Position numbers and translations under genes: made by a program
The notes under the pieces: model-generated
The model's input: the letters and a program-made list of their open reading frames with translations, nothing else
Told to the model about the DNA's origin: nothing
The model's database searches: none
Assembly: GCA_023432855.1 (NCBI GenBank)
Contig: JAEZEZ010000018.1
Coordinates: 1 to 13,505, forward strand
Direction: 5' to 3'
DNA from: Pseudomonadota bacterium
GTDB lineage: Bacteria > Pseudomonadota > Alphaproteobacteria > Caulobacterales > Caulobacteraceae
DNA length: 13,505 bases
Shown: positions 5,002-13,505 of the stretch, piece by piece
Numbering within the stretch: position 1 is the first letter of the stretch
Layout of the letters: each line of letters begins with the position of its first letter

Positions 5002-5430
5002 TCAGTCGTCGCGGTGGACCCGCTCGCGGCGCTCGTGGCGTTCCTGGGCTTCCAGCGACAGGGTCGCCGTCGGCCGGGCCTCGAGGCGGGCCAGCCCGAT
5101 GGGCTCCCCGGTTTCCTCGCACCAGCCGTAGGAGCCGTCCTCGATCCGGCGCAGGGCCTCGTCGATCTTGGAAATCAGCTTCCGTTGCCGGTCCCTGGTC
5201 CGCAATTCGAGTGCACGGTCCGCTTCCGAGGACGCCCGATCGACCAGATCGGGATGGTTCTCGGTTTCGGCCTGCAGGTTGCCGATGGTTTCGCGAGATT
5301 CCCGCAGGATCTCGTCTTTCCAGATCAGCAGCTTGTTTCGGAAATATTCGAGCTGACGCTCGTTCATGAAGGGCTCGTCTTCAGACGGACGATACTCTTC
5401 AACTCTCCCTACCGACGCTAACGCGTTCAT
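5002..5430 (-). CDS. dksA: RNA polymerase-binding transcription factor DksA (cysteine-poor type)
   Basis: A 142-residue DksA/TraR-family protein, which enters the RNA polymerase secondary channel and with ppGpp tunes promoters during starvation. A charged N-terminal coiled coil (about 24-98) carries the tip motif D64-R-A66, corresponding to the essential Asp/Ala of E. coli DksA. The C-terminal zinc-finger fold follows: YGWCEETGEPIGLARLEARPTATLS and then LEAQERHE. Of the four zinc cysteines only C104 remains; the others are T107, S125 and A128, as is common in alphaproteobacterial DksA, so zinc is probably not bound. ATG 5430 has GAGG about 6 bases upstream; a later ATG (M22) would still leave the whole coiled coil, so the first 20 residues are less certain. 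It shares strand with fliX but appears to have its own promoter. Confidence 0.93.
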   Translation of the reverse strand: MNALASVGRVEEYRPSEDEPFMNERQLEYFRNKLLIWKDEILRESRETIGNLQAETENHPDLVDRASSEADRALELRTRDRQRKLISKIDEALRRIEDGSYGWCEETGEPIGLARLEARPTATLSLEAQERHERRERVHRDD

Positions 5431-5475
5431 CGACGCCTCACGCTATCCAACAGCGCCCCCTCATAGAGCGGTGTT

Positions 5476-5504
5476 CCTATAGCCACGGAACCGTGGTCGT
5501 TCAA
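5476..5504 (-). promoter_or_regulatory. Predicted dksA promoter
   Basis: On the minus strand TTGAAC (5499-5504) is followed after 17 bases by TATAGG (5476-5481); read with flanks this is TTGAACG-N14-GCTATAGG, close to the Caulobacter housekeeping pattern. Transcription would begin near 5469, about 38 bases before the ATG. Confidence 0.6.
5483..5496. promoter_or_regulatory. Perfect 14-base palindrome inside the dksA promoter spacer
   Basis: CCACGGAACCGTGG (plus strand) is a fully symmetrical 14-mer sitting between the predicted -35 and -10 of dksA, a typical repressor position. The regulator is unknown. Confidence 0.5.
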
Positions 5505-5539
5505 CGGCGTGCATGTCGCAGGGGAACCGTTAAGCTTCA

Positions 5540-5974
5540 TTAGGCCGCAAGGCGTGACATTTCGGCCTTGGCCATTTCCACGGCCGCCCGGGTATCTATT
5601 TCATTCAGAACGCTTTCCAGCGCCTCATCGTCCACACCGGCGCGTTCCTCGCGCACCGCGCGCGCGAGCTTTTCGAGCTGTACGCCGGCGCCCGCGCCCT
5701 CGAGCAGCGCCAGCTTCACCTGCTCCAGCATGTCGAGAATGCGGCCGCCGCGACTCACCGCCCGGCGGCGACGCTCCAGCGGCCCCTCGGCCGCCTGCAA
5801 CGCGAGCAGAGCATCGAGCGATCCAACCGCGCCCACGCCCGAAACGCGGGCCGCCTGCCCGGCGGACGCAGTCTCGGCGGCGGCGCCGGTGACGGTGAAG
5901 CCTGGAGCAGCGGACGGCCGAGGCCCGGAAGCCGTCCCGGCGGGAGGCGCGCCGCGCGAACCGTTCACCTTCAT
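5540..5974 (-). CDS. fliX: Flagellar assembly regulator FliX
   Basis: A 144-residue protein recognised as FliX, known from Caulobacter as a class II flagellar assembly factor that works with the sigma-54 activator FlbD and couples completion of early basal-body structures to later flagellar genes. The first 50-60 residues are low-complexity (Ala, Gly, Pro, Ser). The conserved part follows: GSLDALLALQ (near 53), ERRRRAVSRGGRILDMLEQVKLALLEG, then the helix LEKLARAVREERAGVDDEALESVLNEIDTRAAVEMAK. The ATG at 5974 (M-K-V-N) is preferred; an in-frame TTG three codons upstream is possible but less likely. GGGG lies about 9 bases before it. It is divergent from flgI, as in Caulobacter, and 109 bases upstream of dksA. 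A lone TTAA (6034-6037) could be a CtrA half-site, without a proper partner. Confidence 0.9.
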   Translation of the reverse strand: MKVNGSRGAPPAGTASGPRPSAAPGFTVTGAAAETASAGQAARVSGVGAVGSLDALLALQAAEGPLERRRRAVSRGGRILDMLEQVKLALLEGAGAGVQLEKLARAVREERAGVDDEALESVLNEIDTRAAVEMAKAEMSRLAA

Positions 5975-5995
5975 GGAGGCCAAACCCCGATTACC

Positions 5996-6014
5996 CTGCC
6001 CGGCAGTTTTCGGG
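5996..6014. promoter_or_regulatory. FlbD-type (ftr-like) element, fliX-proximal
   Basis: CTGCC-C-GGCAG (5996-6006) is a perfect inverted repeat and continues into TTTTCGGG, also giving CCCG...CGGG. The core GGCAGTTT (6002-6009) recurs 42 bases away in the second element. It lies 22 bases upstream of the fliX start, where FlbD binding could repress fliX as it does other class II genes in Caulobacter. The assignment to FlbD rests on context. Confidence 0.5.
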
Positions 6015-6040
6015 TGATGCGGTCACCGAAACCTTAACAG

Positions 6041-6057
6041 CCGGGCAGTTTCTGCCC
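6041..6057. promoter_or_regulatory. FlbD-type (ftr-like) enhancer element for flgI
   Basis: GGGCAG-TTT-CTGCCC (6043-6057) is a perfect inverted repeat with 6-base arms. Its centre at 6050 is about 104 bases upstream of the sigma-54 start predicted for flgI, the distance at which FlbD enhancers act in Caulobacter. The regulator assignment is inferred. Confidence 0.6.
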
Positions 6058-6127
6058 ACCGCGGCGACGCTCCGCCTTCGCAGCCTCGAACGGCGTTGGA
6101 ATCCTTCAGTTTCCACCGGGTCCGGGG

Positions 6128-6143
6128 TGGCATGAAGTTCGCA
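6128..6143 (+). promoter_or_regulatory. Sigma-54 (RpoN) -24/-12 promoter of the flgI operon
   Basis: TGGCATGAAGTTCGCA fits the consensus TGGCACG-N4-TTGCA at all but two specified positions, with GG (6129-6130) and GC (6141-6142) exactly 10 bases apart. It predicts transcription from about 6154, 26 bases before the flgI ATG. Sigma-54 control of the P-ring gene is the known arrangement in Caulobacter. Confidence 0.8.
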
Positions 6144-6179
6144 GGTGCAGTGGCGGTTATGCTTAACGCAAGGCGCGCC

Positions 6180-7283
6180 ATGTTCCGCTTCCTCGCCTCC
6201 CTGATCCTCGCCGTCGCCCTCCTGATGGGCGCCACGCCGGCCCTGGCGGCCTCCCGCATCAAGGACATCGTCGACTTCGAGGGTGTGCGGAAGAACCAGC
6301 TCGTGGGCTACGGCCTGGTGGTCGGCCTGAACGGCACGGGCGACAGCCTGCGCAACTCCCCCTTCACCCGCCAGAGCCTGGAGGCGATGCTGGAGCGCCT
6401 GGGCGTCAACACGCGCGACGCGGTGCTCAACACCAAGAACGCCGCCGCCGTCATGGTGACCGCCGAGCTGCCGGCCTACGCCGCCTCGGGTTCGCGCATC
6501 GACATCACGGTCTCGGCCATGGGCGACGCCAAGAGCCTGCTGGGCGGCACCCTGCTGGTGACCCCGCTGCTCGGCGCCGACGGCCAGGCCTACGCGGTGG
6601 GCCAGGGCACGGTGCAGACCGGCGCGGTCTCGGCCACCGGCGCCTCGGGCTCGGCCGTGATCAAGGGCGTGCCGACTGCCGGCCGCATCGCCTCCGGCGG
6701 CATCGTCGAGCGCGAGGTACCCTTCCAGATGGCCCAGATGCAGCAGCTGCGCCTGACCCTGCGCAACCCGGACTTCACGACCTCGCGCCGCATCGCCGAC
6801 ATCATCAACGCCCGCCACCCGGGCACCGCCTACAGCGAGAACCCGACCACCGTCGTGCTGCGCCCGCCCGCCGGCGCGGACCTGGTCAGCTTCGTGACCG
6901 CCGTCGAGCACCTGCCGGTCGAGGTCGACGCCCCGGCCAAGGTGGTCATCGACGAGGTCAACGGCGTCATCGTCATGGGCGACGCGGTCCGCGTCTCCAC
7001 GGTCGCCATCGCCCAGGGCAACCTGACCATCTCCATCCAGGAAATGCCGGCCGTCAGCCAGCCTGCGCCCTTCTCCGACGGCCGCACCACGGTCGTGCCG
7101 CAGTCGGACGTGGCGGTGGAGGAAGAGCGCGGCCGCCAGCTGGTGATGCTCAGCTCGGGCGTCTCGCTGTCCACCCTGGTCAATGGCCTGAACGCGCTCG
7201 GCGTCACGCCGCGCGACATGATCTCCATCCTGCAGGCCATCAAGGCCGCCGGCGCCCTGCAGGCCGACATCGAGGTGATGTGA
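6180..7283 (+). CDS. flgI: Flagellar P-ring protein FlgI
   Basis: A 367-residue precursor of the periplasmic P-ring protein, which surrounds the flagellar rod in the peptidoglycan layer. Residues 1-23 are a signal peptide (hydrophobic LASLILAVALLMG, cleavage after A-L-A). The mature protein opens with the family hallmark SRIKDIVDFEGVRKNQLVGYGLVVGLNGTGDS, followed by the usual RTVLNTKNAAAVMVTAELP-like stretch and a C-terminus ending in LQADIEVM. Length matches other FlgI proteins. The frame is open to 6096, but the predicted sigma-54 start (about 6154) excludes the far upstream codons; ATG 6180 has AAGG at a 6-base spacing and gives a clean signal peptide, unlike ATG 6159, which would leave a 5-base leader. 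First gene of a three-gene operon; its stop overlaps the next ATG by one base. Confidence 0.96.
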   Translation: MFRFLASLILAVALLMGATPALAASRIKDIVDFEGVRKNQLVGYGLVVGLNGTGDSLRNSPFTRQSLEAMLERLGVNTRDAVLNTKNAAAVMVTAELPAYAASGSRIDITVSAMGDAKSLLGGTLLVTPLLGADGQAYAVGQGTVQTGAVSATGASGSAVIKGVPTAGRIASGGIVEREVPFQMAQMQQLRLTLRNPDFTTSRRIADIINARHPGTAYSENPTTVVLRPPAGADLVSFVTAVEHLPVEVDAPAKVVIDEVNGVIVMGDAVRVSTVAIAQGNLTISIQEMPAVSQPAPFSDGRTTVVPQSDVAVEEERGRQLVMLSSGVSLSTLVNGLNALGVTPRDMISILQAIKAAGALQADIEVM

Positions 7284-7621
7284 TGGATCTTTCGACCCCC
7301 GCCCTGCCCTTCGACACGCTCAATCCGCTCCGCTCGCCGACCGCGGCCGGCGCCAAGACCCCGGAAGCCATCCGCAAGGTGGCCGAGGACTTCGAAGCCG
7401 CGTTCCTGGCGGCCATGCTGCAGCCCGTGTTCGCCCAGATCTCGACCGAGGCGCCGTTCGGCGGCGGCCAGGGCGAGGCCGCCTTCAAATCCTACATGGT
7501 CGACGCCATGGCCAAGCAGACGGCGAAGGCCGGCGGCGTGGGCCTGGCCGACGCCGTCACCCGTCAGTTGCTCGAACAGCAGGGCCTGACGCCGGCGCCG
7601 TCCACCGGGGAGGCCGCCTGA
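7283..7621 (+). CDS. flgJ: Single-domain FlgJ-like rod-binding protein
   Basis: A 112-residue protein equal to the N-terminal rod-binding domain of FlgJ, a capping/chaperone factor for assembly of the flagellar rod. The conserved block IRKVAEDFEAAFLAAMLQPVF (about 30-50), then GGGQGEAAFKSYMVDAMAKQTAKAGGVGLADAVTRQLL, matches the Rod-binding family. The C-terminal muramidase domain found in E. coli and Salmonella FlgJ is absent, as is usual in alphaproteobacteria, where a separate lytic enzyme (SltF in Rhodobacter) opens the peptidoglycan. ATG 7283 overlaps the flgI stop (TGATG) and has GAGG about 8 bases upstream; the GTG at 7280 is a less likely start. No signal peptide. Translationally coupled to both neighbours. 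Confidence 0.9.
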   Translation: MDLSTPALPFDTLNPLRSPTAAGAKTPEAIRKVAEDFEAAFLAAMLQPVFAQISTEAPFGGGQGEAAFKSYMVDAMAKQTAKAGGVGLADAVTRQLLEQQGLTPAPSTGEAA

Positions 7622-8061
7622 TGGGTCTGTCCGCCACCGACGCCCAGGACCGGGTCGAGCAGCTGCTCGCCCTGACCGAGACCCTGACCGAGCGCATGGG
7701 CCGCGAGGCCGCCGCCTTCGAGGCCAGGCGTCCGCTCGACGCCGCGCCGGAAATGCAGGAGACCGCCCGGCTCGCGAACCTGTACCGCCACGAATGCACC
7801 CGGGTGAAGGCCGACCCGGGGCTGCTGTCGGCCGCCGATCCCAACCTGCGCAAGCGCCTGGCCGAGGCGACCAAGGCGTTCGAGCGGATGCTGGACCGGC
7901 ACGCCACGGGGCTGGAAGCCGCGCGCACCCTCACGGAAGGCCTGGTGCAGGCGGTCGCCCAGGAAATCGCCGGCGCCCGCGCCCCGGCCGCAGGCTACGG
8001 CTCGACCGGCGCCGCCGCCGCGGGTGACGCCACCGCGGTGACGCTGAACCGACGCGCCTAG
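7621..8061 (+). CDS. flbY: FlgN/FlbY-like flagellar protein
   Basis: A 146-residue, mostly helical, soluble protein. The pattern of an N-terminal heptad-like helix (RVEQLLALTETLTERMGREAAAFE), a second helix with the LANLYRHECTRVKADPGLL motif, and a long third helix (LRKRLAEATKAFERMLDRHATGLEAARTLTEGLVQAVAQEI) is that of FlgN-type export chaperones, which escort hook-associated proteins. In Caulobacterales the gene in this position is annotated, as I recall, as FlbY, a flagellar basal-body protein; the symbol is given on that basis and on gene order. The last 30 residues are Ala/Gly-rich and look disordered. Its ATG overlaps the flgJ stop by one base, so it is the third cistron of the sigma-54 flagellar operon. 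Confidence 0.7.
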   Translation: MGLSATDAQDRVEQLLALTETLTERMGREAAAFEARRPLDAAPEMQETARLANLYRHECTRVKADPGLLSAADPNLRKRLAEATKAFERMLDRHATGLEAARTLTEGLVQAVAQEIAGARAPAAGYGSTGAAAAGDATAVTLNRRA

Positions 8062-8136
8062 GGCGATTTGACCGCAACGGCCGGGACGCGGAGGTTCAGC
8101 CGCCGCGCCATGCTGGCTCACACCATGGAGCCTCAC

Positions 8137-8604
8137 ATGTCCTACGTCGTCACCGGCCTTGCGCCCGATCCCTTCATCCCGCTGTTCGGGCTGTCCGACG
8201 ATGCGCTGGCCGAGCGCGGCGCCCTGCGGCGCGTGGTCGAGCGAAAGCCGGGGTATCCCTGCCGCGTCACCCTGGAGGACGCCGAGCCCGGCGACAGCGT
8301 GCTGCTGCTCAACCATGAGAGCCATGCGGTGGCCACGCCCTTCCGCTCGGCCTACGCCATCTACGTCAACGAGACGGCGCGCGAGCAGCGGCGGCTGGTC
8401 GGCGAACTGCCGGGCGTCCTGACCAACCGGGTCATCGCCCTGCGGGTGTTCGACGGCGCCGGCATGCTGATCGGCGCGGAGCTGGCGCAGCTGGGCGAGG
8501 TGGAGCCGGCGATCGAGCGCGCCTTCGCGCGCGACGGAGCCGCCTACCTGCACGCCCACAACGCGGCGGCGGGCTGTTACTCGGCCAGGATCGACCGGGG
8601 TTGA
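8137..8604 (+). CDS. DUF1203 family protein
   Basis: A 155-residue protein of the DUF1203 family. Recognisable stretches are PCRVTLEDAEPGDSVLLLNHE, TPFRSAYAIYVNE, ALRVFDGAGMLIGAEL and the C-terminal YLHAHNAAAGCYSARI with conserved His, Asn and Cys. The H-x-H-N...C cluster may bind a metal or act catalytically, but the family has no known function. The frame stays open upstream, with ATGs at 8110 and 8125; ATG 8137 is chosen because GGAG precedes it by 6 bases and it gives the usual M-S-Y start. It follows the flagellar operon by 75 bases without a visible terminator, so read-through is possible. Its 3' end overlaps the convergent membrane-protein gene by 28 bases. Confidence 0.85.
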   Translation: MSYVVTGLAPDPFIPLFGLSDDALAERGALRRVVERKPGYPCRVTLEDAEPGDSVLLLNHESHAVATPFRSAYAIYVNETAREQRRLVGELPGVLTNRVIALRVFDGAGMLIGAELAQLGEVEPAIERAFARDGAAYLHAHNAAAGCYSARIDRG

Positions 8605-9062
8605 ACCGCGCTCCCGCGCTTTCGCCGGAAACCGAGGGCAAGCAGGGCGCAGACGAAGCCCGCCCCTCCGCCGGACGCTGCAAAGAAGACGGTCAGGCCG
8701 CCCAGGTCACCCGTGGACCAGGCGCGTGCGCCGGCGGGCGGTGACGCGAGCAGGAAGATGAAGACGGCCGAAACCAGGGCGCCCAGCAGCGCGCAGGCCG
8801 CCAGCCACCCGGCCGTCCCCGTGATCCGTGGCGACAGCGCCGCCGCGAGCACGCCGGTCAAGAAGGCCGGAATGACGCCCAGGATGTAGGCGAAGAAGCC
8901 GAACAGCAGGATCGCAGCCCCGACCTGCCCGACGCTTTCGGGTTTGAGCCCACCGCCGGCGATCCCCACAGCGAGCAGGGCGAGCGCCGGCAACGGCGGG
9001 CCCGCAAGGGCGAAGACGCCGACAATCTTCGCCCAGGCCCAGCGCGTCGGCTTGTCTGTCAT
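8577..9062 (-). CDS. Four-helix integral membrane protein of unknown function
   Basis: A 161-residue protein with four predicted transmembrane segments (about residues 11-36, 46-75, 83-106 and 122-146), a short charged N-terminus and a basic C-terminal tail (RRKRG). No family was recognised. Two in-frame ATGs lie close together; the second (9062, M-T-D-K) is preferred because GGGGAG lies 6 bases upstream of it and directly abuts the first (9068). The gene is divergent from uvrA, and the LexA box at 9123-9137 lies 61 bases from this start, so it could be DNA-damage inducible. The 3' end overlaps the DUF1203 gene by 28 bases. Confidence 0.75.
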   Translation of the reverse strand: MTDKPTRWAWAKIVGVFALAGPPLPALALLAVGIAGGGLKPESVGQVGAAILLFGFFAYILGVIPAFLTGVLAAALSPRITGTAGWLAACALLGALVSAVFIFLLASPPAGARAWSTGDLGGLTVFFAASGGGAGFVCALLALGFRRKRGSAVQPRSILAE

Positions 9063-9122
9063 CACCATCTCCCCGGGGAAACTAAGCTTGACCGAGGGGG
9101 GCGCGTCCAGCCTGCGACATCT

Positions 9123-9137
9123 GTTCGCACTTCGTTC
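9123..9137. promoter_or_regulatory. LexA-binding SOS box (alphaproteobacterial type)
   Basis: GTTC-GCACTTC-GTTC matches exactly the direct-repeat LexA box GTTC-N7-GTTC used by alphaproteobacteria, including Caulobacter. It lies 80 bases upstream of uvrA, a standard SOS gene, and next to its predicted -35. It also lies upstream of the divergent membrane-protein gene. Confidence 0.85.
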
Positions 9138-9166
9138 TTGCTGAATCAGCAGCTTTGAGTCCTACA
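9138..9166 (+). promoter_or_regulatory. Possible uvrA promoter
   Basis: TTGCTG (9138-9143) and CCTACA (9161-9166) are 17 bases apart and directly follow the LexA box, a position where LexA would block polymerase. The -10 is only a moderate match. A small palindrome GCTGA-A-TCAGC (9140-9150) overlaps the -35. Confidence 0.4.
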
Positions 9167-9217
9167 TAACGATGTTGGGCTGGACCTCCCCGTCGGCCTG
9201 CAGCGTTCCAGGTATCC

Positions 9218-12102
<2,885 letters not shown>

Positions 12103-12106
<4 letters not shown>

Positions 12107-13026
12107 GCGAAGGTCTCGGCGCCGCCCCGGTCCGTCGCGCTCAGCTCGCGATAGGCGACCGCGGGCGGCGAGAGGACGATGGCGTACTGCAGGGCCGAGA
12201 GGAAGCCCGAGATCAGCAGGCTCAGTCCCATGGCCGGCGTGAAGTAGGCCGCCAGCGACGAGAAGTCGGGCGACGTCACCTGCCCGATCGCCTGCAGCCC
12301 CCAGATCGCCGCGATGATGGCGACGACGATGGCGAAGCCCAGCAGCACCACGACGAGGGCCAGCACCCAGGCCAGGAAATAGGCGCCCAGCAGGGGCCAG
12401 AACCGGCCCCTGGTCATCCGCCACGCGGGGGCGATCGCCAGGCGGCGCTCGCTGAAGGTCATGGGCGCGGCCAGCGACATGCGCACGAAGAAGAAGGCGC
12501 CGACGCCCAGCACCAGCAGGAAGCCGATCACTCCGCCCAGGGCGCCTGCCGCCGCAGTCCCGCCGCCGCCGCCGCCGAATGCGAAGGACAGGCCGGCGAC
12601 GATCAGGGCGAGCAGCACCAGCGCCCCGGCCAGCACGGCGATGAACAGCAGGGTGAGCACGAAGAACAGCAGGATCATGCGCAGTTCGTCTGCGCCGAAG
12701 CGCAGGTAGCCGAAGGCGCTGTCCTGGGGCCGCAGGAGCGCCCGGTAGGCGGCGCAGGTGAAGATGGCGCTGGTGATCAGGCTGAGTGGAATGGTGAGGC
12801 CGTAGAGCTTGCCCATGACCGGCGCCATCGCCAGCACGGCTTCAGGGTCGGAGGATTGTCCCATCTGGGTGATCGCAGCCATGTCCGGGCCGATCAGCGT
12901 CACCATGAGCACCGCCGTCGCCAGGCTGATCAGCAGGGACGCCACGCCCCAGTAAACGATGACCAGCGGCTTCTCCCGCGTCAGGCGGAAGCCTTCGAAC
13001 GCGGCGTCGGTCGGCGAAAACGCCAT
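12103..13026 (-). CDS. Multi-pass membrane protein (GPDPase-membrane-domain-like)
   Basis: A 307-residue protein with about six hydrophobic segments (near 21-45, 72-94, 116-150, 160-183, 210-240 and 270-292). A glycine run (151-156) separates the third and fourth. The cytoplasmic-looking loop S-E-R-R-L-A-I-A-P-A-W-R-M-T-R-G-R-F-W-P-L-L-G, just before a transmembrane helix, is typical of the YciC / glycerophosphodiester phosphodiesterase membrane-domain superfamily. No catalytic domain is present, and the function of such stand-alone proteins is unknown. ATG 13026 has AAGGAG about 9 bases upstream, located inside the end of the preceding gene, whose stop is only 2 bases away, so translation is probably coupled. 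The 3' end overlaps uvrA by 4 bases. Confidence 0.8.
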
Positions 13027-13028
13027 AC

Positions 13029-13505
13029 TCAGTGCTCCTTGGGCGGGGGGTTCGGTTCGTCTTGCGGAGCGTGCGGCTGCGCTTCGGGTTCCGGCGCGGC
13101 CGGGTGCGGCGCTTCCGGCGCGGGTTCGCTGACCGGCTCGGGAGGCGACGCGGGCTCCAGCGCGGGTTCCGCGGCGGAGGGCTCTACGGCCGCATGGTCA
13201 TCCGGGCCTGGCGTCGGCGCTTCGCCGGCGCCCGGTTCGGCCGCTCCCCAGCCGGACGGCGGCTCCGGCGCGGCTGGCGCAGGCTCGGACGCAGTCGACT
13301 CGTGCGGAGGCTCGGGCGTGGGCCCGGTCTCGGGTGCGGGCTCGGGTTCGCCCTCAGGCGTCGCGGTCTCCATCCCCTGAACGGGTTCGGCGTGGGGCGC
13401 GACGGCCGGCGCGTCTGCGGATGGAGGCTCCGTCGCCGGCGCAGGGTGCGCTTCGGCGGCGTCGGCGGCCAAGGCCTCGGACGGCGGCGCAGGCTGGGGC
13501 TCGGC
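13029..13505 (-). CDS. Pro/Ala/Glu-rich low-complexity protein, C-terminal part (runs off the window end)
   Basis: The frame enters from the right edge and ends at a TGA at 13029-13031; 158 residues are visible with no credible start, so the gene begins beyond the window. The visible part is almost entirely Pro, Ala, Glu, Ser and Gly in irregular P-E-P, A-P-E and P-x-P units, strongly acidic, with a final K-E-H. No folded domain is recognised; it is probably a disordered tail or linker, for example of an envelope-spanning protein. It directly precedes the multi-pass membrane-protein gene (2-base gap, shared ribosome-binding site region), so the two likely form an operon. The composition gives long open frames on the other strand as well, but the coupling to the next gene supports this strand. 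Confidence 0.6.
   Translation of the reverse strand, partial: AEPQPAPPSEALAADAAEAHPAPATEPPSADAPAVAPHAEPVQGMETATPEGEPEPAPETGPTPEPPHESTASEPAPAAPEPPSGWGAAEPGAGEAPTPGPDDHAAVEPSAAEPALEPASPPEPVSEPAPEAPHPAAPEPEAQPHAPQDEPNPPPKEH

Noticed and set aside
6034..6037. TTAA in the fliX-flgI gap as a CtrA site
   Set aside because: CtrA sites need two TTAA half-sites about 7 bases apart; only one is present on either strand.
6098..6118. Possible IHF site between the enhancer and the sigma-54 promoter
   Set aside because: The AATC...TTT stretch misses key positions of the IHF consensus; the resemblance is too weak to annotate.
12856..13380. 174-codon plus-strand frame rich in Gly and Ser at the window end
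   Set aside because: It is antisense to the membrane-protein and P/A/E-rich genes and spans both; its composition is the complement of Pro/Ala/Glu codons.

Overview
The window is GC-rich, gene-dense chromosome from an alphaproteobacterium, most likely a member of the Caulobacteraceae (Caulobacter, Phenylobacterium or a close relative). The main support is a divergent fliX / flgI pair followed by a single-domain FlgJ-type rod-binding protein and a FlgN/FlbY-like protein. Further support comes from a sigma-54 promoter with upstream FlbD-type palindromes, an alphaproteobacterial LexA box (GTTC-N7-GTTC) upstream of uvrA, a DksA of the cysteine-poor kind, the second-type glutamyl-tRNA synthetase, and -10 elements resembling the Caulobacter housekeeping consensus. 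No mobile element, CRISPR array, rRNA or tRNA gene was seen. The longest stretch without a gene is about 180 bases (1072-1251), so there is no gene-free stretch above 300 bases.

Layout. At 1-415 (minus) is the start of a lipoprotein gene that runs off the window, divergent from a LOG-family (TIGR00730) phosphoribohydrolase at 502-1071. A palindrome-rich intergenic region leads to a small secreted four-cysteine protein (1252-1557) closed by a good intrinsic terminator. The glutamyl-tRNA synthetase gltX lies convergent on the minus strand (1634-2974). Divergent from it is a tight five-gene operon (3110-4952): an ArsR-family repressor, an SRPBCC/AHSA1 protein, a 74-residue membrane protein and two adjacent DUF1801 proteins. 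Two repeated operator-like palindromes overlap its promoter.

Flagellar block. dksA (5002-5430) and fliX (5540-5974) are on the minus strand. fliX is divergent from the flgI - flgJ-like - flbY-like operon (6180-8061), whose genes overlap at stop/start codons. The fliX-flgI gap holds a sigma-54 -24/-12 promoter and two related palindromes exactly 42 bases apart, as expected for FliX/FlbD-controlled flagellar genes. A DUF1203 gene (8137-8604) follows and overlaps tail-to-tail with a four-helix membrane protein (8577-9062, minus).

Repair block. uvrA (9218-12106) is preceded by the LexA box, which also lies upstream of the divergent membrane protein. uvrA overlaps by 4 bases the end of a six-helix membrane protein gene (12103-13026, minus). 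That gene appears translationally coupled to an upstream gene encoding a Pro/Ala/Glu-rich protein, of which only the C-terminal 158 residues are visible.

Overall this is mainly ordinary core chromosome. The least described parts are the ArsR/SRPBCC/DUF1801 operon with its tandem operator, the palindromes upstream of the small four-cysteine protein gene, and the palindrome inside the dksA promoter. No clearly novel multi-gene system was found.
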